A stretch of 64,000 nucleotides of DNA from Paracoccus chinensis (GTDB lineage: Bacteria; Pseudomonadota; Alphaproteobacteria; Rhodobacterales; Rhodobacteraceae): assembly GCF_900102885.1 (NCBI RefSeq), contig NZ_FNGE01000005.1, positions 124,001-188,000 on the forward strand, written 5' to 3'. A program made the translations under genes and the position numbers. The notes beneath the pieces were generated by a model, which had not been told where the DNA came from, made no database searches, and saw only the letters and a list, made by a program, of their open reading frames with translations. Numbering within the stretch: position 1 is the first letter of the stretch; the number at the start of each line of letters is the position of its first letter. Positions 1-8,687 of the stretch are shown piece after piece.

Positions 1-85
1 GCGCCACGTCGCGGGTCCGCCCGCTCAGCCATGTGCCCAGGTCGTCATGCGATCCGTGGCGGACCAGCCCGATCAGAACGCCCAT
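1..85 (-). CDS. Histidine phosphatase family protein (5' end only)
   Basis: The minus strand opens with ATG at 85 and encodes MGVLIGLVRHGSHDDLGTWL and a few more residues before the window edge. The RHG core at residues 9-11 is the phosphoglycerate-mutase/histidine-phosphatase catalytic motif (the His accepts the phosphate), and the following residues fit the short alphaproteobacterial members of this family. A run of G about 7 nt upstream (minus strand) supports this ATG over an in-frame ATG ten codons earlier at 115. Only 28 codons are visible, so substrate cannot be judged. It is divergent from the glycan operon starting at 225 and may share its promoter region. Confidence 0.72.
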   Translation of the reverse strand, partial: MGVLIGLVRHGSHDDLGTWLSGRTRDVA

Positions 86-224
86 GCCAAGCCCCCGCTG
101 TGCCGTAAAAACCATGTCAAGCAACAAAGATGAAGAAGAAGATGGAACCGTTGTCGCATGAAGGCTTTTACATCACGACATTGAGACTGCTTCAATTTCC
201 AAGAAACGGACGACGAGGGACAAG

Positions 225-1340
225 TTGGAAAAGGTTCTGATCACCGGGGGTGCAGGGTTCATCGGCCGCTTCGTCGCGGACGAGCTACTGCGGCGCGGCC
301 ACCAGGTCCGCGTGCTGGATGCGCTGATCCCGCAGGTTCACGGCGAGGGCGCGGGCCGCCCCGAGGCGCTGAACAGCGAGGCCGAGTTCATCCAAGGCGA
401 CGTGCGCGACGGGGACGCGGTCACCCGCGCGCTCAAGGGCGTGGACAGCGTCATCCACCTCGCGGCCGAGGTCGGCGTGGGGCAGTCCATGTACGAGGTC
501 GAGCGCTACACCTCGACAAACGACGTGGGCACCGCCGTCCTGTTCGAGAAGCTGATCGACAACCCCGTGCGCCGCGTCGTCACCGCCTCCTCCATGTCGA
601 TCTATGGCGAGGGGCTTTACCGCGACGCCGACGGCCAGATGGTCGAGAACGCCGAGCGCGTGGGCATCCGCGACGGGCTGAAGCAGTGGGACCCCACCGA
701 CGCGCAGGGCCGCCCCCTCGTGCCGGTCGCCACGCCCGAATGGAAGCGCCCGAACCTCGCGTCCATCTATGCGCTGAACAAGTTCGTGCAGGAACGCACC
801 ACTCACATCATGGCCGCCCCCTACGGGATCGAGGGCGTGTGCCTGCGGCTGTTCAATGTCTTTGGTCCCGGCCAGGCGCTGTCGAACCCCTATACCGGGG
901 TGCTGGCGATCTTCGCCTCGCGCTACCTGAACGGCCAGGCGCCGATGATCTTCGAGGATGGCGAGCAGCGCCGCGACTTCGTCCACGTCTCGGACGTGGC
1001 CCGCGCCTTCGCCGAGGCGCTGTCCCTGCCGCAGGCGGCGGGCGGCACCTTCAACATCGGGTCCGGCAACGACCGTTCAGTGACCGAGGTCGCGCAGGAA
1101 CTGGGCCGCGCCATGGGCCGCAACGACCTTGAACCCCTGATCGTCGGCAAGGCCCGCATCGGCGACATCCGCCACTGCTTCTGCGACACCACGCTGGCGG
1201 CCGAGAAGCTGGGCTTCCGCGCCGACACCGACTTTCGCGAGGGGCTGGCGGAACTGGCCGAATGGGTCGCCAGCCAGACCGCTGTGGACAACGTGGAAAA
1301 GATGCGGGCCGAGCTCGACAAGCGCGGACTGGTGGCATGA
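225..1340 (+). CDS. NAD-dependent epimerase/dehydratase, dTDP-L-rhamnose 4-epimerase-like
   Basis: Extended short-chain dehydrogenase of 371 residues. The Rossmann glycine motif TGGAGFIG is at residues 7-14 and the catalytic YxxxK is Tyr182/Lys186 (IYALNK). The internal motifs VGVGQSMYE, ALSNPYTGVLAIFASR and FEDGEQRRDFV match the group annotated as dTDP-L-rhamnose 4-epimerase (Tll-type), which would make dTDP-6-deoxy-L-talose; the exact sugar is inferred. The start codon is TTG at 225 with a GAGGG Shine-Dalgarno a few bases upstream; no ATG precedes the fold. It is first in a coupled glycan operon and its TGA overlaps the next ATG (ATGA at 1337-1340). Confidence 0.85.
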   Translation: MEKVLITGGAGFIGRFVADELLRRGHQVRVLDALIPQVHGEGAGRPEALNSEAEFIQGDVRDGDAVTRALKGVDSVIHLAAEVGVGQSMYEVERYTSTNDVGTAVLFEKLIDNPVRRVVTASSMSIYGEGLYRDADGQMVENAERVGIRDGLKQWDPTDAQGRPLVPVATPEWKRPNLASIYALNKFVQERTTHIMAAPYGIEGVCLRLFNVFGPGQALSNPYTGVLAIFASRYLNGQAPMIFEDGEQRRDFVHVSDVARAFAEALSLPQAAGGTFNIGSGNDRSVTEVAQELGRAMGRNDLEPLIVGKARIGDIRHCFCDTTLAAEKLGFRADTDFREGLAELAEWVASQTAVDNVEKMRAELDKRGLVA

Positions 1341-2425
1341 CGCGGACCGACGCATCCGCCGATCCCCGCCCGGTGCTGGTCACTGGGGGCGCGGGCTTCA
1401 TCGGCTCGAACCTCGCCGACCGGCTGGCGGCCGACGGCCACCGGGTCATCGTCTATGACGCGATGAGCCGCCCCGGGGTCGAGCGGAACCTTGCCTGGCT
1501 GCAATCCCGCCACGGCGACCGGATCGAGCACATCCCCGCCGACATCCGCGACGGCGCCCGCATGGCGGCGGCGGCGCGCGAGGCGAAGGTGGTCTTCCAC
1601 CTCGCCGCCCAGGTCGCCGTGACCACCAGCATGGTGGAACCCGTCGATGACATGACGATCAACCTCGTCGGCACGGTCAACCTGCTGGAAGCCCTGCGCG
1701 CCAAGGGCGATGGCACACCGCTGATCTTCGCCTCGACCAACAAGGTTTACGGCGACCTCGCCGACCTCGACTTCGCGCTGGAGGGCGAGGCCTACAAGCC
1801 CACCGACGCCGAGGTGCGCGACCACGGCATCGGTGAGGCGCGCCCGCTCGACTTCCACACGCCCTATGGCTGTTCCAAGGGCGCGGCGGACCAGTATGTA
1901 TTGGACTATGCCCGCAGCTACGGGGTGCCCACCTGCGTGCTGCGGATGTCCTGCATCTACGGCCAGCGCCAGATGGGGACCGAGGACCAGGGCTGGGTCG
2001 CCCATTTCCTGATCCGCGCGCTCAAGGGCCAGCAGATCACGCTCTTCGGGGACGGCTGCCAGGTCCGCGACATCCTCGACGTGTCCAACGCGGTCGAGGC
2101 CTATCTGGCCGCGTGGCAGCGGATCGAGGAGGTGCAGGGCCGCGTCTTCAACCTCGGCGGCGGCCCGCAGAACGCGGTCAGCCTGCGGCAGTTGCTGGAC
2201 TTCGTGGGCCGGATCATCGACCGGCCCGTGGACATCCAGTTCTCGGACTGGCGCGCGGGCGACCAGCGTTATTTCGTGGCTGACACGCGGGCGGCGGAGA
2301 AAGCGCTGGGCTTGTCCCCGAAGGTGGACTGGCAGGAGGGCGTGACGCGGCTGGCCCAGTGGCTGGCTGCGGAAAACGGCGTGAACCTGCCCGTGGGGCA
2401 GCCGCCCCTGAAGCAGTCCGCATGA
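1337..2425 (+). CDS. NAD-dependent epimerase, CDP-paratose 2-epimerase-like
   Basis: 362-residue extended SDR. The nucleotide-binding motif VTGGAGFIGSN is near residues 15-25, the STNKVYG block near 133-139, and YGCSK gives catalytic Tyr177/Lys181. The segment MGTEDQGWVAHF (about 212-223) is characteristic of CDP-paratose/CDP-tyvelose 2-epimerases (RfbE type). Whether the real substrate is CDP-linked is uncertain because no CDP-glucose pathway genes are visible nearby. The ATG at 1337 lies in the ATGA overlap with the upstream stop, so an earlier in-frame start is not used. It also overlaps the next gene by ATGA at 2422. Expected to supply an activated sugar to the glycosyltransferases that follow. 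Confidence 0.82.
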   Translation: MTRTDASADPRPVLVTGGAGFIGSNLADRLAADGHRVIVYDAMSRPGVERNLAWLQSRHGDRIEHIPADIRDGARMAAAAREAKVVFHLAAQVAVTTSMVEPVDDMTINLVGTVNLLEALRAKGDGTPLIFASTNKVYGDLADLDFALEGEAYKPTDAEVRDHGIGEARPLDFHTPYGCSKGAADQYVLDYARSYGVPTCVLRMSCIYGQRQMGTEDQGWVAHFLIRALKGQQITLFGDGCQVRDILDVSNAVEAYLAAWQRIEEVQGRVFNLGGGPQNAVSLRQLLDFVGRIIDRPVDIQFSDWRAGDQRYFVADTRAAEKALGLSPKVDWQEGVTRLAQWLAAENGVNLPVGQPPLKQSA

Positions 2426-3495
2426 TGCGGCTTCTAATGACCACCGACGTGGTCGGCGGGGTCTGGCAGTATTCGCTGGAACTCGCCGGGGCGCTGGAGG
2501 CTGAGGTCACGCTGGCCGTCCTCGGTCCCGCGCCCGACGCCGGCCAGCGCGCGGCGGCGGAGGCGGTGGGGGTGCGGCTGGTGGAGACCGGCCTGCCGCT
2601 CGACTGGCTGAGCGACGGCCCGGCGCCGGTGCTGGCGGCGGGCGAGGCCGTGGCGCGGCTAGCGCGCGAGGTTGGGGCCGAGGTCGTGCACCTGAACGCC
2701 CCCGCCCTTGCGGCCGCCCGCTTCGACCGGCCGGTCGTTGCGGTGAACCACGGCTGCCTCGGCACGTGGTGGGACGCGGCGCGCGGCGGGCCGGTGGACC
2801 CAAGCCTCGCCTGGCTGCCGGATCTGGTGGGCCGGGGCCTCCGCGCGGCGGATCGCGCGGTTGCCCCGACCTGCGCCTATGCCGAGGCGACCGCGCGGCG
2901 CTATGCCCTGCCAGTCACGCCGGTGGCGGTCCACAACGGCCGTACGGCCCTGCCTCTGCCCGAGGCGCAGCCTTTCCGTGGCGCGCTGACGGTCGGGCGC
3001 TTGTGGGACGAGGTGAAGGACACGGCCACGCTGGACGCGGCGGCGGCGCTGCTGGACGCCCCCGTCATCGCCATCGGCGCCACCCGCGCGCCGCATGGCG
3101 CGACGGTGACGCCCGCGCATCTGCCGGCCACCGGCCCGCTGCCCGCCGACGAGATCGCTCGCTGGCTTTCCCGCCGCCCGGTCTTCGTCAGCGCCGCACG
3201 GTTCGAGCCCTTCGGCCTTGCCGTGCTGGAGGCCGCGCAGGCCGGATGCCCGCTGGTGCTGTCGGATATTCCCACGTTCCGCGAACTCTGGGACGGCGCC
3301 GCCATCTTCGTCACCCCCGGCAACGCCGGAGGCTTTGCTCAAGCCATCCGCGCCCTGCTGGCCGACCCCGCCCACCACGTGGCGCAAGGGGAAGCCGCCC
3401 GGCGGCGCGCCGCCCGTTATACCCCCGCCGCGATGGCCGCCCAGATGTCCGGCATCTACCGCGACCTCCTTTCGGCCAAGGACAAAGCCGCATGA
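2422..3495 (+). CDS. GT4-type glycosyltransferase
   Basis: 357-residue GT-B glycosyltransferase. The N-terminal half starts MMRLLMTTDVVGGVWQYS, a typical GT4 acceptor-domain opening with a glycine turn. The C-terminal half has the EX7E motif in EPFGLAVLE and a following GCPLVLSDIPTFRE block that binds the nucleotide sugar. There is no membrane segment, so it should act on the cytoplasmic side. Start and stop both sit in ATGA overlaps with neighbours, which fixes ATG 2422. Donor and acceptor are unknown; the two preceding epimerases suggest a 6-deoxy or dideoxy sugar donor. Confidence 0.85.
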   Translation: MMRLLMTTDVVGGVWQYSLELAGALEAEVTLAVLGPAPDAGQRAAAEAVGVRLVETGLPLDWLSDGPAPVLAAGEAVARLAREVGAEVVHLNAPALAAARFDRPVVAVNHGCLGTWWDAARGGPVDPSLAWLPDLVGRGLRAADRAVAPTCAYAEATARRYALPVTPVAVHNGRTALPLPEAQPFRGALTVGRLWDEVKDTATLDAAAALLDAPVIAIGATRAPHGATVTPAHLPATGPLPADEIARWLSRRPVFVSAARFEPFGLAVLEAAQAGCPLVLSDIPTFRELWDGAAIFVTPGNAGGFAQAIRALLADPAHHVAQGEAARRRAARYTPAAMAAQMSGIYRDLLSAKDKAA

Positions 3496-4601
3496 AGATC
3501 GTCTACTTCACCCATTCGCTGCAAAGCTGCTGGAACCACGGCAACGCCCATTTCCTGCGCGGCGTGCTGCGGGAACTGGTGGCGCTCGGCCACCACGTCC
3601 GCGCGCTGGAACCGCAAGGCGCCTGGAGCCTCGACAACCTGCTGCGCGACCACGGCGAGGCGGGGCTGGAGCCATTCCGTCAGAACTACCCCGAGCTGAC
3701 GGTGGAAACCTACGACCCCACCGCCGACCCGGTGGAACTGGCAGGCAACGCCGATCTGGTGATCGTCCATGAATGGAACGACCCTTCGCTGGCGGCCACG
3801 CTCGGCAAGGCCCGCAAGGCAGGCTCCCGCTTCAGGCTTTTGTTCCACGACACCCACCACCGCGCGGTCAGCGAGCCGGATGCGATCCGCGCCTTCGACC
3901 TGTCGGGCTTCGATGGCGTGCTGGCCTTCGGCGAGACTCTCTCGGACGTCTATCGCCGCTGGGGCTGGGGCGACCGCGTCTGGACCTGGCACGAGGCCGC
4001 CGACACCCGCCTGTTCCATCCGCCCGTGCAGGAAGGCCCGCGCGAGGGCCTCGTCTGGATCGGCAACTGGGGCGACGGCGAGCGGACCGAGGAACTGGAA
4101 AGCTTCCTCTTCCGCCCGGCGCGGGACGCGGGACTGCCTCTGGATATCTACGGCGTGCGCTATCCGGCCGAGGCGCTGGCAACCTTGGACCGCTACGGCG
4201 TGCGCTACCACGGCTGGGCGCCCAATGCGGCCGCGCCGGAGATCTTCGCGCGGCACATGGCGACGGTCCACGTCCCCCGCCGCTTCTACACAACGATGCT
4301 GCCCGGCATCCCCACTATCCGCGTCTTCGAGGCGCTGGCCTGTGGCATACCGCTTGTTTCTGCCCCGTGGCAGGACAGCGAAAACCTGTTCCGCCCCGGG
4401 CAGGACTTCCTCTTCGCGCAGGACGGTGCGGAAATGACCGCCCATCTGCGCGACCTAACGCATGACTCGGCCCTGCGCGCCTCGCTCGTGGCGCATGGGC
4501 TGGAAACCATCCTCGCCCGCCACACCTGCGCCCATCGCGCGCAGGAACTCCTCTCCATCGCCGCGACGCTCGGCCTCAAACAAGGAGCCTCTGCGGCATG
4601 A
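3492..4601 (+). CDS. CgeB-type glycosyltransferase (first of three tandem copies)
   Basis: 369 residues, GT-B fold of the CgeB / Glycos_transf_1_2 type. The N terminus MKIVYFTHSLQSCWNHGNAH carries the W-x-x-G-N turn shared with the next two genes. The middle has LVWIGNWGDGERTEELESFL, and the C-terminal sugar-nucleotide site is around VFEALACGIPLVSAPWQDSE. CgeB relatives occur in Bacillus spore-coat glycosylation and in many polysaccharide clusters. Start ATG 3492 overlaps the previous stop (ATGA), and ATG 4598 of the next gene overlaps this stop. Linkage and substrate cannot be read from the sequence. Confidence 0.8.
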   Translation: MKIVYFTHSLQSCWNHGNAHFLRGVLRELVALGHHVRALEPQGAWSLDNLLRDHGEAGLEPFRQNYPELTVETYDPTADPVELAGNADLVIVHEWNDPSLAATLGKARKAGSRFRLLFHDTHHRAVSEPDAIRAFDLSGFDGVLAFGETLSDVYRRWGWGDRVWTWHEAADTRLFHPPVQEGPREGLVWIGNWGDGERTEELESFLFRPARDAGLPLDIYGVRYPAEALATLDRYGVRYHGWAPNAAAPEIFARHMATVHVPRRFYTTMLPGIPTIRVFEALACGIPLVSAPWQDSENLFRPGQDFLFAQDGAEMTAHLRDLTHDSALRASLVAHGLETILARHTCAHRAQELLSIAATLGLKQGASAA

Positions 4602-5689
4602 AGATCGCATTCTACGGATCGAGCCTGCTGTCGTCCTACTGGAACGGCGCCGCCACATATTACCGCGGCATCCTGGGCGAACTCGCCAAGCGCGGCTATC
4701 AGATCACCTTCTACGAGCCCGACGCCTTCGACCGGCAGAAGCACCGCGACATTGACCCGCCGGACTGGTGCCGCTCGGTCGTTTATCCCGCGACCGAGGA
4801 CGCCATGCGCGGCGTCCTGGCCGAGGCAGCAGATGCGGACATCGTGGTCAAGGCCAACGGCGTCGGCGTCTTCGACCGCGAGCTGCTGGAGGGCGTGGTC
4901 GCGCAGGCTAGGCCCGGTGCCCTGAGGATCTTCTGGGACGTGGATGCCGCTGCCACCCTGGACGAGATGCGCGCCGACGACAGCCATCCCGTGCGGCGGG
5001 CGCTGCCCCATCTCGACATGGTGCTGACCTATGGCGGCGGCCCCCCGGTGGTGGACGCGTATCGCGGCTTCGGCGCGAAGCTGTGCGAGCCGGTCTACAA
5101 CGCGCTCGACCCCGCGACACACCACCCCGCGCCGGCCGATCCGAAGTTCGCCTCGGACCTCGCCTTCCTCGGCAACCGCCTGCCCGACCGCGAGGCGCGG
5201 GTGGAGGAGTTCTTCCTCAAGCCCGCCGCGATGCTGGCCGACCGCAGCTTCCTGATCGGCGGGAACGGCTGGGAAACCAAGCAGATGCCGGGGAACGTCC
5301 GTCATCTGGGCCACGTCTACACGCATGAACACAACGCCTTCAACTGCACGCCGCTGGCCGTCCTCAATGTCGCCCGCGACAGCATGGCGAACGTGGGCTT
5401 CTCGCCCGCGACCCGCGTCTTCGAGGCGGCGGGCGCGGCGGCCTGCCTCATCACCGACGCCTGGGAAGGGATCGAGCTGTTCCTGACGCCCGACACCGAG
5501 GTGCTGGTCGCCCGCGACGGGCAGGACGTGGCGGACCACTTGGCGGCGCTGACGCCGGAACGCGCGAAGGACATCGGGCAGGCCGCGCTGGCCCGCATCA
5601 AGGCCGAGCACACCTATGCCCTGCGCGGCGCGCAGGTGGACGCGCTGTTCAAGGCCCATGCGCGGCAGCCCGAGGAGGTCCGGGCATGA
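4598..5689 (+). CDS. CgeB-type glycosyltransferase (second tandem copy)
   Basis: 363 residues beginning MKIAFYGSSLLSSYWNGAAT. It matches its neighbours in layout: an N-terminal Rossmann domain, a central LGNRLPDREARVEEFFLKP block, and a C-terminal RVFEAAGAAACLITDAWEG segment where the nucleotide sugar should bind. The central block is the same element as LVWIGNWGDGERTEELE in the upstream copy, so the three genes are diverged paralogues rather than recent duplicates. Coupled by ATGA on both sides. Predicted cytoplasmic glycosyltransferase of unknown specificity. Confidence 0.8.
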   Translation: MKIAFYGSSLLSSYWNGAATYYRGILGELAKRGYQITFYEPDAFDRQKHRDIDPPDWCRSVVYPATEDAMRGVLAEAADADIVVKANGVGVFDRELLEGVVAQARPGALRIFWDVDAAATLDEMRADDSHPVRRALPHLDMVLTYGGGPPVVDAYRGFGAKLCEPVYNALDPATHHPAPADPKFASDLAFLGNRLPDREARVEEFFLKPAAMLADRSFLIGGNGWETKQMPGNVRHLGHVYTHEHNAFNCTPLAVLNVARDSMANVGFSPATRVFEAAGAAACLITDAWEGIELFLTPDTEVLVARDGQDVADHLAALTPERAKDIGQAALARIKAEHTYALRGAQVDALFKAHARQPEEVRA

Positions 5690-6771
5690 AGCTGGTCGTC
5701 CTCGGCCTGTCGCTGTCGTCCTCCTGGGGGAACGGCCATGCGACCACCTTCCGCGCGCTGCTAAAATCCTTCGCCCGGCGCGGGCATGAGATCCTGTTCC
5801 TCGAACGCGACGTGCCCTGGTATGCCAGCCAGCGCGACCTTCTCGACCCCGAGTGGTGCCGGCTGGAGTTCTACGCGGACCTTCCCGGCCTCGACCGCTG
5901 GAAGGACCAGATCGCGGCGGCCGACGCCGTCATCGTCGGCTCCTACGTCCCCGAGGGGGTTGAGGTGTCCCGCCGCGTCCAGAAACGGGCGCGCGGCACG
6001 ACCGCTTTCTACGACATCGACACGCCGGTCACGCTCGCCAAGCTGGAACGGGGCGACTACGAGTATCTCTCGCCCGAGGTCATCCCCGGCTTCGATGTCT
6101 ACCTGTCCTTCACCGGCGGCCCGACGCTGCGGCATATCGAGCGGCATTACCGCTCGCCCATGGCGCGGGCACTCTACTGCTCGGTGGACCTCGACCTCTA
6201 CGGGCCGCGCGAGGTGCCGAAGCGCTGGGACCTGTCCTACTTGGGCACCTACAGCGACGACCGCCAGCCGACGCTGGAACGGCTGCTGCTGGAACCCGCC
6301 CGCCGCCGTCCTGACTTGGCGTTTGTGGTGGCGGGGCCGCAGTATCCGTCCAGCATCGACTGGCCCGCGAACGTCGAGCGGATCGAGCACTGCCCGCCCG
6401 CCGACCACGCGGATTTCTATTCGGCCAGCCGCTTCACCCTGAACGTGACGCGGGCCGACATGATCCGCGCGGGCTGGTCGCCCTCGGTCCGGCTGTTCGA
6501 GGCCGGGGCCTGCGCCACGCCCATCATCTCGGACAAGTGGGACGGGATCGAGACGCTGTTCCGTCCGGGGTCCGAGATCGTGCTGGCGGATGGCGCCGCA
6601 TGCGTGCTGGCGGCGCTGGACGGCGACGCCGGGGCCATGGGCCGGGCGGCGCGGGCGCGGATCGAGGACGCGCATTCGTCCGACCACCGGGCGGCCGAAC
6701 TGGAAGCGCATCTGGCCGAGGCGGCACATCACAAGGCTGGCACCCGACCAGTCGAGACAGCGGAGGGATGA
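5686..6771 (+). CDS. CgeB-type glycosyltransferase (third tandem copy)
   Basis: 361 residues beginning MKLVVLGLSLSSSWGNGHAT. The central YLGTYSDDRQPTLERLLLEP and the C-terminal SVRLFEAGACATPIISDKWDG align by eye with the two preceding CgeB-type proteins. It overlaps the previous gene by ATGA, and its own TGA lies within ATGAGCATG just before the UXS-like gene. Three such enzymes in a row suggest sequential addition of related sugars, but this is inference. Confidence 0.8.
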   Translation: MKLVVLGLSLSSSWGNGHATTFRALLKSFARRGHEILFLERDVPWYASQRDLLDPEWCRLEFYADLPGLDRWKDQIAAADAVIVGSYVPEGVEVSRRVQKRARGTTAFYDIDTPVTLAKLERGDYEYLSPEVIPGFDVYLSFTGGPTLRHIERHYRSPMARALYCSVDLDLYGPREVPKRWDLSYLGTYSDDRQPTLERLLLEPARRRPDLAFVVAGPQYPSSIDWPANVERIEHCPPADHADFYSASRFTLNVTRADMIRAGWSPSVRLFEAGACATPIISDKWDGIETLFRPGSEIVLADGAACVLAALDGDAGAMGRAARARIEDAHSSDHRAAELEAHLAEAAHHKAGTRPVETAEG

Positions 6772-6773
6772 GC

Positions 6774-7802
6774 ATGAAGAAGACCAACCCCAACGGCTCT
6801 GGCGCGACCGTGCAACCCCTGGCGCTGAACGTCGTGGCGGGGGGCGCGGGCTTCATCGGCTCGCATCTCTGCCGGGCACTGCTGGACCGGGGGGAATCGG
6901 TCCTCTGCCTCGACAACCTGCAGACCTCGCGGCCCTCGAACCTGCGGGCGCTGGAAGGGCATCCCCGCTTCCGCTTCCTCCGGCACGACATCAGCCAGCC
7001 CATGCCTGCCGAGGTGCTGCGGATGGCGCCGCGCATCACCCGCGTCTGGAACCTCGCCTGCGCGGCCTCTCCGCCACTGTATCAGCGCGACCCGGAACAC
7101 ACGATGCTGACCAACGTGGTCGGCACCAACAACCTGCTGCATCTGGCCGAGGCGGCAAAGGCGCGCTTCCTGCTGACCTCGACCAGTGAGGTTTACGGCG
7201 ACCCCGAGATCCATCCTCAGGCCGAGGATTACCGCGGCAACGTCAGCTGCACCGGCCCCCGCGCCTGCTACGACGAGGGCAAGCGCGCGGCCGAGGCGCT
7301 GACCTTCGATTACGGCCGCGCGGGCCGGGCGCAGGTGCGCGTGGCGCGCATCTTCAACACCTACGGGCCGAACATGGACCCGGACGACGGGCGCGTGGTG
7401 TCGAACCTGATCTGCCAGGCGCTGCGCGGGGACGAGATGACGGTCTATGGCGACGGCAGCCAGACCCGCAGCTTCTGCTATGTCTCGGACATGGTTGCGG
7501 GGCTGATCGCGCTGATGGACGCCGAGTTCGACGGGATGGAGCCGGTGAACCTCGGCAATCCCCACGAGATGACGGTGAACGAGTTGCTGGGCCATGTCGT
7601 GGCCCTGACCGGCACCCGCGCCCGTGTGGTGCATCATCCGCTACCCGAGGACGACCCGCGCCGCCGCCGCCCCGACATCGCCCGCGCGGGCGCGCTGCTG
7701 GGCTGGGCGCCGCGCGTGCCGCTGGCCGAGGGGCTGGACGCCACCTGCGCCTGGTTCACCGAGGAGCTGGTGGCCGAGCCCGCGGCCGGGGTCGCCGGCT
7801 GA
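6774..7802 (+). CDS. UDP-glucuronate decarboxylase (UDP-xylose synthase) family
   Basis: Extended SDR of about 342 residues. The glycine motif is AGGAGFIGSH (residues 22-31), with STSEVYGDPE near 136-145, CYDEGKR giving Tyr166/Lys170, and the UXS hallmarks GPRACYDEGKR and VRVARIFNTYGPNM plus GDGSQTRSFCYV. UXS enzymes oxidise and decarboxylate UDP-glucuronate to UDP-xylose in the cytoplasm. Two ATGs compete: 6768 (ATGA overlap with the previous stop) and 6774; the GGAGG at 6762 is better spaced for 6774. The usual VTGGAG is VAGGAG here. It would supply a pentose donor to the surrounding glycosyltransferases. Confidence 0.85.
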   Translation: MKKTNPNGSGATVQPLALNVVAGGAGFIGSHLCRALLDRGESVLCLDNLQTSRPSNLRALEGHPRFRFLRHDISQPMPAEVLRMAPRITRVWNLACAASPPLYQRDPEHTMLTNVVGTNNLLHLAEAAKARFLLTSTSEVYGDPEIHPQAEDYRGNVSCTGPRACYDEGKRAAEALTFDYGRAGRAQVRVARIFNTYGPNMDPDDGRVVSNLICQALRGDEMTVYGDGSQTRSFCYVSDMVAGLIALMDAEFDGMEPVNLGNPHEMTVNELLGHVVALTGTRARVVHHPLPEDDPRRRRPDIARAGALLGWAPRVPLAEGLDATCAWFTEELVAEPAAGVAG

Positions 7803-7808
7803 AGCACG

Positions 7809-8687
7809 ATGGCCGATCCCTGGACGCAGGCCATGCGGCGCGGCGACTTTTCCGCCGCATGGTCCATCGCGGAAAAGGCGCTGGCGGCGCGCGACCCCGC
7901 CACGCGCGACGATCCCTCGCTGCCCTATCACCTGCGCTGGGTCTGGGACGGGCGGGCCTTCGACGGGCAGAACGTGCTGGTCCGCTGCTATCACGGGCTC
8001 GGGGACACGCTGATGTTCTCGCGCTTTCTGCCCCTGCTGGCCGCCCGGGCGGCGCGGGTCACGGTCGAGATGCAGCCCCATTTGGTCCCGCTGTTCCGGG
8101 GCTTTCCCGGCATCGACCGGCTGGTGCCCTTCGACGTGGCCCGCCCCCTGCCGCCACATGACTGCGACCTCGAGATCATGGAGTTGCCGCTGGCCCTGCG
8201 CGCCGCCCCCTCGGACGCGCCGATCCCGAAGCTGGACGTCACCCGCGCGGCGCTGCCCACCGGGACGATGGCGCTCTGCTGGGGCGCGGGGGACTGGGAC
8301 CCCGGCCGCGAGGTGCCGGAAGGGATGCTCGCCCCCCTCTGCACCGGTCCGGCGCTGTCGCTGATGCCGGGACCGACGGCGCTGCCGGTTCTGAACCCGC
8401 AGGGCTGCCCCCTGGACATCATGCTGACGGCGCGGCTGGTCGCGGGCTCGGCGCTGGTCCTGACCGTGGACACGATGATCGCGCATCTGGCGGGGGTGCT
8501 GGGGCGCCCCGTCTGGCTGATGCTCAAGCACGACCCCGACTGGCGCTGGCCCGTTCCGGGGACGCGCACGCCCTGGTATCCCTCGATGCGCGTCTTCCGC
8601 CAGCCCGCCCCCGGCGACTGGACCAGTGTGATCGCCGAAGTGGCGCATGCGCTGAAGGGGACCGAAGAACGAAGGACGATGACATGA
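7809..8687 (+). CDS. GT9-like / TPR-associated glycosyltransferase-fold protein
   Basis: 292 residues. The N-terminal 35 residues look like one TPR-type helical hairpin (GDFSAAWSIAEKALAARDP). The segment VLVRCYHGLGDTLMFSRFLP and the C-terminal VDTMIAHLAGVLGRPVWLML followed by DWRWP resemble the heptosyltransferase-like (GT9) domain found at the C terminus of many TPR proteins. The long TPR array of those proteins is missing, so this is a minimal version. It starts 6 nt after the UXS stop and overlaps the next gene by ATGA at 8684. A role in glycan transfer is likely; catalytic competence is uncertain. Confidence 0.65.
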   Translation: MADPWTQAMRRGDFSAAWSIAEKALAARDPATRDDPSLPYHLRWVWDGRAFDGQNVLVRCYHGLGDTLMFSRFLPLLAARAARVTVEMQPHLVPLFRGFPGIDRLVPFDVARPLPPHDCDLEIMELPLALRAAPSDAPIPKLDVTRAALPTGTMALCWGAGDWDPGREVPEGMLAPLCTGPALSLMPGPTALPVLNPQGCPLDIMLTARLVAGSALVLTVDTMIAHLAGVLGRPVWLMLKHDPDWRWPVPGTRTPWYPSMRVFRQPAPGDWTSVIAEVAHALKGTEERRTMT

